Assembly: GCA_025361335.1 (NCBI GenBank) | Contig: JANYAK010000038.1 | Location: 1-64,000, forward strand | DNA length: 64,000 bases | DNA from: Coriobacteriia bacterium | GTDB taxonomy: Bacteria > Actinomycetota > Coriobacteriia > Anaerosomatales > PALSA-660 | Reading direction: 5' to 3' | Shown here: in pieces, positions 25,038 through 34,234 of the stretch | Numbering within the stretch: position 1 is the first letter of the stretch | Layout: the number at the start of each line of letters is the position of its first letter | Made by a program: the position numbers and the translations under genes | Notes under the pieces: model-generated | Databases searched by the model: none | The model's input: only the letters and a program-made list of their open reading frames with translations | Told to the model about the DNA's origin: nothing

Positions 25038-28000
25038 TCACGCGGGTGCGGGTGCAGTGACTGCGAGTATAGCATCCAAGGTGCGCAGGACCGCCGTCAC
25101 CACGGATTCTCCATACGTGAGCGGCAGCTGGAGCCGCTGGTCGCGTTCGACGTACACGGCCCCCAGCGTGGCGAGCTTGCCCCGCTCCTCCGAGCCGAGC
25201 GCGATGGGCGAGACCGCGACGCGGTTGCGGGTGACGGCCACGTTGGTGACTCCGAGCTGCGCCGCGAGCGCTCGGGCCCGGGCGATGCCGACGATGTTGG
25301 AGGCCGCCTCGGGCATCGCCCCGTACTTCTCGGAGATCTCGGCGCCGATGGCGACAGCCACCTCGGGCGTGACGGCAGCGGCGAGCCGACGGTAATAGCG
25401 CACCCGCTCGTCGACCTGTGTGACGTACTCCTCGGGCAGGAACGCCGGCGCCGGCACGTCGACACGGACGTCGGTGTGCGCGGGCAGGGCCTCCCCGCGC
25501 GCCTCGGCGACGGCCTCGCGCAACATGTCGGCGTACAGGTCGAAGCCGACCGCCGAGAGGTTGCCGGACTGCTCGGCGCCCAGCAGGGAGCCGGCGCCGC
25601 GTATCTCGAGGTCCTTCAGCGCGATCTTGATCCCGCTGCCGAGCTCGGTGAACTCGGCCATGGCGGTGAGCCGCTCGACGGCCTGCTCGGTGAGCGCCTT
25701 GCCGCGTCCCACCAGGAAGTACGCGAACGCGCGCACGTGGCTGCGGCCCACCCGCCCCTTGAGCTGGTAGAGCTGAGCGAGCCCCAGCCGTTCTGAGTCC
25801 TCGATGACCAGGGTGTTGGTGTGCGGGTTGTCGATGCCGCTCTCGATGATGGTGGTCGCTACGAGCACGTCGACCTGTCCGGCCGCGAAACTCTCCATCA
25901 CGCGCTCGAGCTGGTGCTCGCTCATCTGGCCGTGCGCCACGCGGATGCGCGCTTCGGGGACCATCTCGCTCACGCGGCGCGACGCCTCGTCTATGGTCAT
26001 GACGCGGTTGAATACGTAGTAGACCTGGCCTCCGCGCTCGAGCTCGCGACGTATGGCCGCCTGCACGAGGTCGTGGTCGAACTCTCCCACGTGCACCCGC
26101 ACCGGGAACCGGTTGGGCGGCGGCGTGTCGATCACTGACATCTCGCGCACTCCCGACAGCGCCATCTGCAGCGTACGCGGGATGGGCGTGGCCGACATCG
26201 CGAGCACATCGACCTGCTCGCGGAGGTTCTTCATGTGTTCCTTGTGCTGGACGCCGAACCGCTGCTCCTCGTCCACGATGATGAGGCCGAGGTCGTACGG
26301 CGTGACGTCCCGCGACAGCAGTCGATGCGTGCCGACGAGGATATCGACGCTCTTGTCGGCGAACCCCGCCAGCGCGGCGTCTTGCTGGGCCTTCGACCGG
26401 AAGCGTGACAGGACCTCCACCCTGACAGGGAACGGCGCGAACCGGTCCGAGAAGGTCGTGAAGTGCTGCTGCGCGAGGATCGTCGTCGGACACAGCACCA
26501 TGACCTGCTTGCCGTCCTGAGTGGCTTTGAACGCGGCCCGGATGGCGACCTCCGTCTTGCCGTAGCCGACGTCGCCGCACACCAGCCGGTCCATCGGCTT
26601 GTCGGCCTCCATGTCGGCCTTGACGTCGGCGATCGCGGCGAGCTGATCGGGCGTCTCCACGTACGGGAACGCGGCTTCCATCTCGGCCTGCCACGGCGTG
26701 TCCGGTCCGAACGCGTAGCCCAGGGTCGTCGCGCGGCGGGCGTACAGGTCCACAAGGTCGAACGCGAGCTTGCGCGCCGCCGTCCGGGCCTTCGTGGTCG
26801 CGCGGCTCCAGTCCGCCGTGTTGAGACGCGTGACCCGCGGAGCTGAGGCGTCGGAGCCGACGTACTTGGTCACGCGGTCGAGCTGCTCGACAGGCACGAA
26901 CAGCTTGTCGCCCTTCGCGTACTCCAAGTGCAGGTAGTCGCGCGCCGACCCCAGGACCTCCCGGCGAACGACATCCCGGAACAGCGCGATGCCGTGGGTC
27001 GCGTGCACCACGTAGTCGCCGGGCTTGAACTCGAAGGTGAGCAGGGTCGGGTCCGAGGTGGGGCTCTTCCGGATCGACCGGGGGAAGGCGTCATCCACGC
27101 TCACCACGGCCAGCCGCGCGTCGGGGATGACGTACCCGGCCGGGACGTCAGCCACGGCCATGTGCACGACACGCTCCGCAAGCCCGCTGGGGGCGTCAGC
27201 GACGGTCCCCGGCTCGGCGTGCGGGGCGCCGGAATAGGTCACGACCGGCAGTCCCGCGTCGGCGAGCGAGGCGATGAGCGTCTCGCGCTGCCGCCTGTCA
27301 TGCGAGGCGACCACGACGCGGAACCCGGCCTCGAGAAGCGACCGAAGACCCGCGACGGTCTTGGACTCCCCGCCAGCCACCTCGGGACGGCGGCCGGCGA
27401 GCTCTCCGTCGACCGCTCCCCCCGTGCGCAGCAGGGATAACAGGGTGAGCCGCTGTCGCCCGCCCAGGTCGACGTCTGCGGGCGACAGGAAGTAGCGGTC
27501 CGCGTCGAATCCGGCGGTGTGCGCGGCGGTCTCGGCCTCTTCCAGATGACGCACGGTGTCGTCGAAGAGGGCACGCGGCTCCACCACGACCACAAGGACA
27601 CCCTTGGCGATGTAGTCGGTCGCGACGCCCATGTCCTTGTAGATGCGCGGCATGTACGCCTCGACGCCGTTGAAGTACACGCCCTGCTCCAGAAGCTCAA
27701 GGTCGTGCGCCATCCACGGATCGGTCAGCGACTGCTCCTTGATCTCGCGGAACGCCGAGCGATAGCTGTGCGCCACGTCCTTGGCGATGCTGTTGGAGAG
27801 GCGCAGCTCCCTGCAGGGATAGACCTCCGTCTCGCCCGCATCTCCCACCGTCTGGCTCGTGCCGGGCACGTAGCGACGCAGCGTCTCGATCTCGTCGCCG
27901 AACAGCTCGGCCCTGACCGGAGAGTGTCCGTCGGACGGAAATACATCCAGCACTCCACCGCGCACGGCGAAACGGCCGGGCTCGTCAGCCACATCGACGC

Positions 28001-28496
28001 GCTCGTAGCCCATGAGTGCGAGGCGCTCCGTCGCTTCGACGAGGTCGAGCGTGGCGCCCGCGCGAAGCACCAGCGGCTCATATGTCTCGGGTGCGCTGCG
28101 AGGAGCGACGAAGCGCATCAGCGACCGCGCCGAGGCCACCACGACGAGAGGGCGGCTCTCCTGGAGCGCGTGCAGCGCTCGCGCGCGCCGGCCGGCGATC
28201 TCGGGACGCGCCGGCTCTCGCGACCATGGCCACGTGGCCGGCATGGGCAATGTGAGCACTCGATCGAGGGGGAGGTACGCGGCGAGCTGGCGCGCGAAAC
28301 GATCGGCGGCCTCGGCGCCCGAGACGACGACGAGCGTGGCGCGAGGGTCGGCACGGAAGTTCGCCGCGACGGTCAGGGGGCGCACCCCCGCGGGAGCGGC
28401 CAGCGTGAAGTCCGAACCGCCCGCGAGCGCCTCGCGGGCATGCGCGTATCCCGGCGCGCACTCGAGCCGGGCCGAGAGGTCTGCGAGAAGCGACAT
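25038..28496 (-). CDS. mfd: Transcription-repair coupling factor Mfd
   Basis: 1152 residues from ATG 28496; the track start at 28532 adds 12 codons. Order: UvrB-homology module (1-450), RNA polymerase-interacting CarD-like domain (FKPGDYVVHATHGIALF, near 490), RecG-like translocase with Walker A GDVGYGKTEVA near 645 and DEEQ box IIVDEEQRFGVQHKE, motif VI region ESGIDNPHTN and QLKGRVGRS, and the C-terminal TRCF domain. It dislodges stalled RNA polymerase and recruits UvrA. It heads the block mfd-prsA-mazG-eno. Confidence 0.98.
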   Translation of the reverse strand: MSLLADLSARLECAPGYAHAREALAGGSDFTLAAPAGVRPLTVAANFRADPRATLVVVSGAEAADRFARQLAAYLPLDRVLTLPMPATWPWSREPARPEIAGRRARALHALQESRPLVVVASARSLMRFVAPRSAPETYEPLVLRAGATLDLVEATERLALMGYERVDVADEPGRFAVRGGVLDVFPSDGHSPVRAELFGDEIETLRRYVPGTSQTVGDAGETEVYPCRELRLSNSIAKDVAHSYRSAFREIKEQSLTDPWMAHDLELLEQGVYFNGVEAYMPRIYKDMGVATDYIAKGVLVVVVEPRALFDDTVRHLEEAETAAHTAGFDADRYFLSPADVDLGGRQRLTLLSLLRTGGAVDGELAGRRPEVAGGESKTVAGLRSLLEAGFRVVVASHDRRQRETLIASLADAGLPVVTYSGAPHAEPGTVADAPSGLAERVVHMAVADVPAGYVIPDARLAVVSVDDAFPRSIRKSPTSDPTLLTFEFKPGDYVVHATHGIALFRDVVRREVLGSARDYLHLEYAKGDKLFVPVEQLDRVTKYVGSDASAPRVTRLNTADWSRATTKARTAARKLAFDLVDLYARRATTLGYAFGPDTPWQAEMEAAFPYVETPDQLAAIADVKADMEADKPMDRLVCGDVGYGKTEVAIRAAFKATQDGKQVMVLCPTTILAQQHFTTFSDRFAPFPVRVEVLSRFRSKAQQDAALAGFADKSVDILVGTHRLLSRDVTPYDLGLIIVDEEQRFGVQHKEHMKNLREQVDVLAMSATPIPRTLQMALSGVREMSVIDTPPPNRFPVRVHVGEFDHDLVQAAIRRELERGGQVYYVFNRVMTIDEASRRVSEMVPEARIRVAHGQMSEHQLERVMESFAAGQVDVLVATTIIESGIDNPHTNTLVIEDSERLGLAQLYQLKGRVGRSHVRAFAYFLVGRGKALTEQAVERLTAMAEFTELGSGIKIALKDLEIRGAGSLLGAEQSGNLSAVGFDLYADMLREAVAEARGEALPAHTDVRVDVPAPAFLPEEYVTQVDERVRYYRRLAAAVTPEVAVAIGAEISEKYGAMPEAASNIVGIARARALAAQLGVTNVAVTRNRVAVSPIALGSEERGKLATLGAVYVERDQRLQLPLTYGESVVTAVLRTLDAILAVTAPAPA

Positions 28497-28569
28497 GGAG
28501 AGGGACCTTTCACGGCGACGTGCGGGTCTCACGCGGGACTGGGCGATGTCGGTCGTACCAGCACAACGG

Positions 28570-28594
28570 CCCCGCGCCGGATACCGGGGCGGGG
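28570..28594 (-). terminator. GC-rich hairpin upstream of mfd
   Basis: CCCCG-CG-CCGG-ATA-CCGG-GG-CGGGG forms an 11-bp stem with one mismatch and a 3-base loop, between the small gene ending at 28696 and mfd. There is no U-tract on the minus strand. It could end the upstream transcript. Confidence 0.4.
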
Positions 28595-28695
28595 TGTGGT
28601 TGCGGGTGGAGGGTACGCCGCGCCAGCGACGGGGTCAAACCGGCCACGCCGGGCGGGCAGGAGCGCGGGCGGGCGGATGACAGGCGTGGCTCGCC

Positions 28696-28950
28696 CTAGG
28701 GGCGTCCCTCGACCTTGCGCGCCGTGCCGACCGCCCCACCTGCGTGCTTGAAGTCGTCGACGTACTCGACCAGGTCGATCTGGCATCCCGGGCCGATCAC
28801 GACCGTCTTGCCGCGGACGACCTTGCAGGTCGTCTCCTCCAGCCGCACCTCGTCGGCCTCGATCGTCTCCGCATACAGGTGCTTGTCCAAGAAGAAGGCG
28901 AACCCTTGGCCCTCGCGCACGTTGACGCGCTCGCCACCGAAGGCGCTCAT
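28696..28950 (-). CDS. Conserved small beta-rich protein (bactofilin/YhbE-like segment)
   Basis: 84 residues from ATG 28950 (MSAFGGERVNV). The sequence alternates hydrophobic and charged residues in short beta strands (LYAETIEADEVRLEETTCKV, VVRGKTVVIGPGCQIDLVEY), which resembles the C-terminal strands of polymer-forming YhbE/bactofilin-type proteins. The match is by eye and partial, so function is left open. It is divergent from nth with 62 bases between. Confidence 0.55.
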   Translation of the reverse strand: MSAFGGERVNVREGQGFAFFLDKHLYAETIEADEVRLEETTCKVVRGKTVVIGPGCQIDLVEYVDDFKHAGGAVGTARKVEGRP

Positions 28951-29012
28951 GCGCGAGCGCCAAGGGTATCCTCGCAAGAGATGCGTACCCGCCGACGAAC
29001 CGAGTCCGTCCC

Positions 29013-29681
29013 ATGCCGGAGATGACGGTCGAGACCCGCGCCCGCGAGATCATGCGCCGACTGGGCGATCTCTACCCGGCAGCGCATATCGCCCTGGACC
29101 ACGATGGCGATCCGTGGCACCTCCTCGTGGCGGTCATCCTGTCCGCGCAGACGACCGACGTCGGCGTGAACAGGGTCACGCCGGTGCTCTTCGCCCGCTT
29201 CCCCGGACCACGCGAGCTGGCGGCGGCCGACATCCTCGAGGTCGAGGACATCGTTCGCCCCACGGGCTTCTACCACAACAAGACGAAGTCGATCATGGGA
29301 AGCGCACGCATGGTGATCGCCGAGTTCGGAGGCCATGTCCCGGACACGATGGACGACCTCATGCGGCTGCCCGGCGTGGCGCGCAAGACGGCCAACATCG
29401 TCATCAGCAATGCGTTCGGACGTGTCGAGGGGATAGCCGTCGACACCCATGTGTTCCGGCTCGCGCATCGTCTCGGCCTGTCGGGCGAGAACGACCCGAA
29501 CAAGGTCGAGAGGGACCTGTGTGCGCTGATCCCACGCGAGGAGTGGTTCCACGTGAACTACCGGTTCATCGATCATGGGCGCGCCGTCTGCACCGCCAAG
29601 CGACCGATCTGTGGAGCATGCGCGCTGTCGGACCTCTGTCCGAGCGCATTCGAGGTCCTCGGCTGGCGAGAGAGCGCCTAG
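29013..29681 (+). CDS. nth: Endonuclease III (DNA glycosylase/AP lyase)
   Basis: 222 residues. It removes oxidised pyrimidines and cleaves AP sites. Visible: LLVAVILSAQTTDVGVN, helix-hairpin-helix MRLPGVARKTANIV with the catalytic Lys near 125, the catalytic Asp in AVDTHVFRLAHRLGL and the [4Fe-4S] motif C-x6-C-x2-C-x5-C (CTAKRPICGACALSDLC). Complete and of normal length; convergent with the next gene. Confidence 0.97.
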   Translation: MPEMTVETRAREIMRRLGDLYPAAHIALDHDGDPWHLLVAVILSAQTTDVGVNRVTPVLFARFPGPRELAAADILEVEDIVRPTGFYHNKTKSIMGSARMVIAEFGGHVPDTMDDLMRLPGVARKTANIVISNAFGRVEGIAVDTHVFRLAHRLGLSGENDPNKVERDLCALIPREEWFHVNYRFIDHGRAVCTAKRPICGACALSDLCPSAFEVLGWRESA

Positions 29682-29712
29682 GTCCGACCGCCTGAGAAGC
29701 GCCGCGCCCGTG

Positions 29713-30174
29713 TCACTCTTCGGCCTCGGCCAGCGCCTCGGCGAGCAGCCGCACCTTCGCCGCGTCGACGTTGCCCGACTCCCGCCACACCACCCTGCCA
29801 TGCGCCCCCACCAGGAACGCGTGGACGTTGCGGCGGTCTGGGATCCCGAGTAAACGAGTGAGTGTGCGCAGGTCGGTGTACGCCGTGATCACGTGCTGCC
29901 TTTCCGATAGCTCAGGGATCGCCGCGCGCATGCCGCCGTCGATGTAGGGCCGGGCCGGCGCGTATCCCCGAGCGAGCGCCGGCATCTCCCAGACCGTGAG
30001 GTCGGGATACGAGTCGGCCAACTCCTCCGCCGCCGCCTTCCACCTGTCGACGATCGACTGATGCCGTCTCTGGAACGCGACGATGAGCAGGTGCCGTCCG
30101 GGAGGCAGGTCGTCGGGCAGGCGATATCGACGGCCCTCGAGGTCGCGCGCCTCGACTGTGGGGAAGCGATCCAT
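29713..30174 (-). CDS. Thioredoxin-fold protein lacking redox cysteines
   Basis: 153 residues from ATG 30174 (MDRFPTVEARDLEGRRYRLP); upstream ATG codons overlap the previous gene end and are less likely. The pattern GRHLLIVAFQRRHQSIVDRW, FLVGAHGRVVWRESGNV fits a peroxiredoxin/ATP10-like thioredoxin fold, but the whole protein has no cysteine, so it cannot be a classical oxidoreductase. It sits 40 bases after the DUF554 gene. Role unknown. Confidence 0.65.
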   Translation of the reverse strand: MDRFPTVEARDLEGRRYRLPDDLPPGRHLLIVAFQRRHQSIVDRWKAAAEELADSYPDLTVWEMPALARGYAPARPYIDGGMRAAIPELSERQHVITAYTDLRTLTRLLGIPDRRNVHAFLVGAHGRVVWRESGNVDAAKVRLLAEALAEAEE

Positions 30175-30214
30175 TCTCACGTTGTACCCGATAACGCCCC
30201 CGAGCCCGGGCACG

Positions 30215-30952
30215 CTATCCCAGGAACGCTCCCAGCACCCCCGCGACGATCACGGCGGGCATGAGGTTGCCCACCGGCAGGCGCTTGATGTCCATCAGGT
30301 CGAGGCCGATCGCGAGGATGAGCGTGCCGCCCACGGTGGACATCTCCCGCACGACCGGGTCGGTGAGGAGCGGTTGAAGCCCGTGCGCCCCCAGGGCGAT
30401 CCCGCCCTGAACGATCAGTATCGGGATGACGGAGAATCCCACGCCGATGCCGAGCGCCGAGGCCAGGGCGACGGACGCGATACCATCGAGCAGCGACTTG
30501 AGATAGAGCAGGTTCGGCGAGCCGAGACCGTCCTGGAGCGATCCGATGATGGTCATGGTGCCCACGCAGTACAGCAGCGACGCGGCGACGAACCCTTCGA
30601 CCATGTGGTGCTCGCCCTCACCCGACGCCGCGAACGCGGGGATGCGATACGCGGTAGCGCGCAGCCACTGGCCGAAGCGCTCCAGCCAGGCCTCGACGCC
30701 TATCGCCTCTCCGATGAGGCCGCCGACCACCAGCGACACGACGAGGACGAGGACGGCGTACCTCGATCCGGCCGCGTCCGCCTTGATCAGCCCCCCGATG
30801 ACCATGACCCCGCCTATCGAGAAGGTCGACAGCCCGAGGGCGACGAAAGCGATCCTGCGGAACCGGTCCGCGATGAAGCGACCGAAGATGAGGCCGATCG
30901 CGGTGCCCGCGAGCACCGCCACGACGTTCGTGATAACGCCGAGCCCTGGCAC
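30215..30952 (-). CDS. DUF554 family membrane protein
   Basis: 245 residues from GTG 30952, immediately after the NYN-gene stop. Seven or so hydrophobic helices; LGVITNVVAVLAGTAIGLIFG at the start, HHMVEGFVAASLLYCVGTMTIIGSLQDGL in the middle and the final GLDLMDIKRLPVGNLMPA are DUF554 hallmarks. It is an inner-membrane protein, possibly a transporter; substrate unknown. Likely co-transcribed with the NYN nuclease gene. Confidence 0.9.
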   Translation of the reverse strand: MPGLGVITNVVAVLAGTAIGLIFGRFIADRFRRIAFVALGLSTFSIGGVMVIGGLIKADAAGSRYAVLVLVVSLVVGGLIGEAIGVEAWLERFGQWLRATAYRIPAFAASGEGEHHMVEGFVAASLLYCVGTMTIIGSLQDGLGSPNLLYLKSLLDGIASVALASALGIGVGFSVIPILIVQGGIALGAHGLQPLLTDPVVREMSTVGGTLILAIGLDLMDIKRLPVGNLMPAVIVAGVLGAFLG

Positions 30953-31438
30953 CTACTCGTCCTCCTTGGGAAGCCACATGTCCGCGAGCTCGCGAGTGAT
31001 GTTCTCATGACCCTTGGGCAGTCCGCCGTGCGCGTGTCTGCGTGCCGGTCTGCGGGTGGAGGGCGCCGGCGGCGCGTCCTCGAAGATGGTCGAGACCGGC
31101 CGCACGCCAACGGACCTCCCCGCGTGTTCCCGCACGCGCGAGCGCAGTTCCCGGTCGGCGGTCACGACGACCACGTCGCCGCGGGCGGCGATCGCCATGT
31201 CCACGATGACGTCGTCGGCGCTGCCGTCACCTGAGAACCGCACGTGGACGTTGCCATGGACCTCGTCCGCACGCAGGGCTCCCCCGTCGAACACGATGGT
31301 CACGGGACCGACTCCCAGCAACTCGCGCCCGCGCGCCGACATGCGCCGCACCAGCGCGAGCCGCTGGGAGTCGCGGTCGAGGCGGCGCGTGGCGTCGTCA
31401 GCCATGGTCACGTTGTAGCCGTCGATGAGATAGCGCAT
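30953..31438 (-). CDS. NYN-domain (YacP-like) RNase
   Basis: 161 residues. RYLIDGYNVTM at the start, TIVFDGG, SADDVIVDMA and VVVVTADRELRSRV give the acidic residues of the NYN/PIN nuclease fold seen in YacP/Rae1. Rae1 is a ribosome-associated mRNA endonuclease in Bacillus; by family, this is a cytoplasmic RNase. It abuts the DUF554 gene with no gap. Confidence 0.88.
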   Translation of the reverse strand: MRYLIDGYNVTMADDATRRLDRDSQRLALVRRMSARGRELLGVGPVTIVFDGGALRADEVHGNVHVRFSGDGSADDVIVDMAIAARGDVVVVTADRELRSRVREHAGRSVGVRPVSTIFEDAPPAPSTRRPARRHAHGGLPKGHENITRELADMWLPKEDE

Positions 31439-31507
31439 CGCACCATGGTACGCCTGCGAACCGACCGATGCGGCTGTCCCCGTCTCCCGAAGGGTGGACG
31501 GGCGAGC

Positions 31508-32296
31508 CTACTTCGACTCGGACGTGCCGACGCGGAACGACTTCGCCAGGCTCTCCGCCATCGTCACGAACTCGGACGGCATCATGATGATGGTCGTGGT
31601 GTTCTGCTCGGCGCCGACCTCGGTGATCATCTGCATGCGCCGCAGCTCGAGCCCGAGCGGATTCTCCGTGATGATCTTCGCGGCGTCGGCCAGCTTCGAC
31701 GACGACTCCAGCTCCGCCTCGGCCTTGATGATGCGCGCGCGCTTCTCGCGCATGGCCTGGGCCTCCTGGGCCATCGCACGCTGCATGCTGACGGGGATCT
31801 CGACGTCCTTCATCTCGACCATCTCGACCTTGACGCCCCACGGCTCGGTCGCCTGGTCGACGACCGCCTGGAGCGCTTCGTTGATCTTGTCACGCTCCTT
31901 GAGGACCTCGTCCAGCACGTGCTGGCCGATGATGTTGCGGAGGCTCGTCAGCGCCACCTGATAGGACGCGGCGTAGTAGTTGGCCACGCCGACGACCGCT
32001 TTGATCGGGTCCGATATCTTGAGCCATACGACCGCGTTCACCTTGACGGTGACCGAGTCTTTCGTGATGGACTCCTGGCTCTCCATGTCCACGGTCATGG
32101 TCCGCAGGTCCATCTTGCGCTGCGTCTCTATCCCGAGCGGTATGAGCCAGTACAGGCCCGGTCCCCGCAGGCCCTTCAGACGCCCGAGCCGAAACACCAC
32201 GGCGCGCTCGTATTCGTTCGCGACGCGCAGGCCGGAGAGCGCCACGGCTACCAACACGACGACCGGCAATACGAGAAACGCCAGTAGAATGTCCAC
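31508..32296 (-). CDS. SPFH/band 7 protein (slipin/stomatin-like)
   Basis: 262 residues. N-terminal hairpin-like membrane segment (LLAFLVLPVVVLVAVALSGL), then the band-7 domain (EYERAVVFRLGRLKGLRGPGLYWLIPL, DLRTMTVDMESQESITKD) and a coiled-coil tail rich in A/E/K. Slipins form membrane-microdomain rings and often pair with an NfeD protease partner; no nfeD is adjacent here. Confidence 0.92.
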   Translation of the reverse strand: MDILLAFLVLPVVVLVAVALSGLRVANEYERAVVFRLGRLKGLRGPGLYWLIPLGIETQRKMDLRTMTVDMESQESITKDSVTVKVNAVVWLKISDPIKAVVGVANYYAASYQVALTSLRNIIGQHVLDEVLKERDKINEALQAVVDQATEPWGVKVEMVEMKDVEIPVSMQRAMAQEAQAMREKRARIIKAEAELESSSKLADAAKIITENPLGLELRRMQMITEVGAEQNTTTIIMMPSEFVTMAESLAKSFRVGTSESK

Positions 32297-32464
32297 TTGG
32301 GATCCCCCTCCAAAGCACCGATGGAACCACGGCCATCATCATAGCGCCCGACGGCCGGGAGCGGAGGCGCCGGCATCCGAACGCTTACGATGGATAGCCG
32401 CGCGCACGGGTATCCTATCGGGAGACTCGGACGCACGCCCTTCCAGACGATGGGAGCCTTTCTG

Positions 32465-34219
32465 ATGGCGTCCTCACGGCTGTCGGATGCCGCGTCTCTC
32501 TACCTGCGACAGCATGCGGACGATCCGGTCGATTGGTACGAGTGGGGCCCCGCGGCGTTCGAGGCCGCGCAGTCGGCACAGCGGCCGATCTTCCTGTCCG
32601 TCGGCTACTCGGCATGTCACTGGTGCCACGTCATGCAGCGAGAGTCGTTCCGCGATCCCGAGACGGCCGAGCTGCTCAACCGGCGCTTCGTGCCCGTGAA
32701 GGTCGACCGCGAGCTGCGGCCCGATGTCGACGCCCTCTACATGGACTACGTCGTCGCGACCACCGGGCACGGCGGCTGGCCGATGTCGCTGGTGCTGACC
32801 CCCGACCTCCTGCCTCTGCTGGGCGGCACGTACTTCCCCAAGGAGCCGATGGGGGACCTGCCGTCGCTGTGCGGAGTCCTGAACGCGGCCGACGAGGCCT
32901 TCAGCGCGGGCGGCGGCGATCTCGAGCGCGTCTCGCAAGCCTCGCTCGCCTTCCTGCGCGAGCAGGCCGGACCCAGGCCTGCCCGAGAGCTCGACCGGGG
33001 CACCCTCGACACCGCCGCGGAGTACCTCCTGCGCTCGGTCGATACCGAGTCCGGCGGGTTCGGGACCGGGACCAAGTTCCCCGAGGCCCCGCTGCTGCTG
33101 TTCCTCGCCCGCTACCAGTCGCTCGCCCCGGACCCCGGGATCGCCTGGTCCATCGAGACCACGCTCACGTCGATGATCCGCGGCGGCGTCTACGACCAAG
33201 CCGGAGGGGGGCTCTTCCGATACGCCGTGGACCGTCGCTGGCGGACGCCGCACTTCGAGAAGATGCTCTACGACAACGGTCTGCTGCTGTCGTCGCTGGC
33301 CGCCGCCGCCCCGCTTGCCTCCGACGACGCCGTGCGGGCCGAGTATGCGCATGTGGCTCACCAGACAGCTCTGTTCCTACGGCGTGAGCTGACGGCGCCG
33401 GAGGGTGGCCTGTACGCGTCGCTGGCGGCCGACACCGCCGGGCTCGAGGGCGCCACCTACCTGTGGACCAGAGCTCAGCTCGAGACGGCGCTCGCACCGG
33501 CCGCGTACCGGGTCGCGCTCGCTCACCTCGGCGCCGACTCGGTGACGGAGCCGTTCACGCTCACTCGGTCGCGAGGTCGCGACGCAGACGCCGATGTCGT
33601 CGACGGCGTGCTCGAGTTCATCGCGGGGGACCGTGCGCGACGGCCGCAGCCGGAAGCCGACACCAAGGTCGTGACCTCGTGGAACATGATCGCCGCGCGC
33701 GGCCTCATGGAGGCGGGGATGGCCTTCAGCGACTCCGGGATGTCCGCCCTCGGATTGGAGACCCTCGTCTCGGTTCTCGACATGTCGCTGTCCGCCGGGA
33801 CACTGCGACATGTCGCCGATGACCCTTCGGTCGCCGACGTCCGCCTCATCGAGGATCACGCTCACGCCGCGGCCGCGTGCCTGACAGCTCATCAGGCGAC
33901 GGGCGACCCGGTATGGATCGACCGAGCCGCTTTCCTGCATCGAGAGACGCTGCGGAGGTTCGCGGACGGGGACGCGCTCTATATGACGCCCGCCGGCACC
34001 GAGCTCCCCGTCAGGCCTCGCGAGCAGGGCGACCAGCCGACTCCGTCGGGCGCCGCCACCGCTGTCGAGAACGCCTTGTTGCTGGCGGAGGCGACCGGCG
34101 ATGAGGGATACCGGGAGTTCGCGCGGCAGGCGATCCGCCGATTCTGGGCCCTGGCCGACGCCGCGCCCGAGCATGCGGGAAAGGCGCTCGAGTGCGCCGC
34201 CCGGATGGCCGGAGCCTGA
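32465..34219 (+). CDS. Thioredoxin-domain DUF255 protein (YyaL-like)
   Basis: 584 residues; ATG 32465 chosen because GGGAG lies eight bases upstream; ATG 32450 is possible. The N-terminus LYLRQHADDPVDWYEWG and SVGYSACHWCHVM (CxxC) define the DUF255 thioredoxin-like domain; the rest is an (alpha/alpha)-barrel with GGVYDQAGGGLFRYAVDRRW and PHFEKMLYDN. The family resembles N-acylglucosamine epimerase barrels fused to thioredoxin; its reaction is not established. It is somewhat shorter than typical members (about 670). Confidence 0.9.
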   Translation: MASSRLSDAASLYLRQHADDPVDWYEWGPAAFEAAQSAQRPIFLSVGYSACHWCHVMQRESFRDPETAELLNRRFVPVKVDRELRPDVDALYMDYVVATTGHGGWPMSLVLTPDLLPLLGGTYFPKEPMGDLPSLCGVLNAADEAFSAGGGDLERVSQASLAFLREQAGPRPARELDRGTLDTAAEYLLRSVDTESGGFGTGTKFPEAPLLLFLARYQSLAPDPGIAWSIETTLTSMIRGGVYDQAGGGLFRYAVDRRWRTPHFEKMLYDNGLLLSSLAAAAPLASDDAVRAEYAHVAHQTALFLRRELTAPEGGLYASLAADTAGLEGATYLWTRAQLETALAPAAYRVALAHLGADSVTEPFTLTRSRGRDADADVVDGVLEFIAGDRARRPQPEADTKVVTSWNMIAARGLMEAGMAFSDSGMSALGLETLVSVLDMSLSAGTLRHVADDPSVADVRLIEDHAHAAAACLTAHQATGDPVWIDRAAFLHRETLRRFADGDALYMTPAGTELPVRPREQGDQPTPSGAATAVENALLLAEATGDEGYREFARQAIRRFWALADAAPEHAGKALECAARMAGA

Positions 34220-34234
34220 AGCCGCCCCGGCGCG

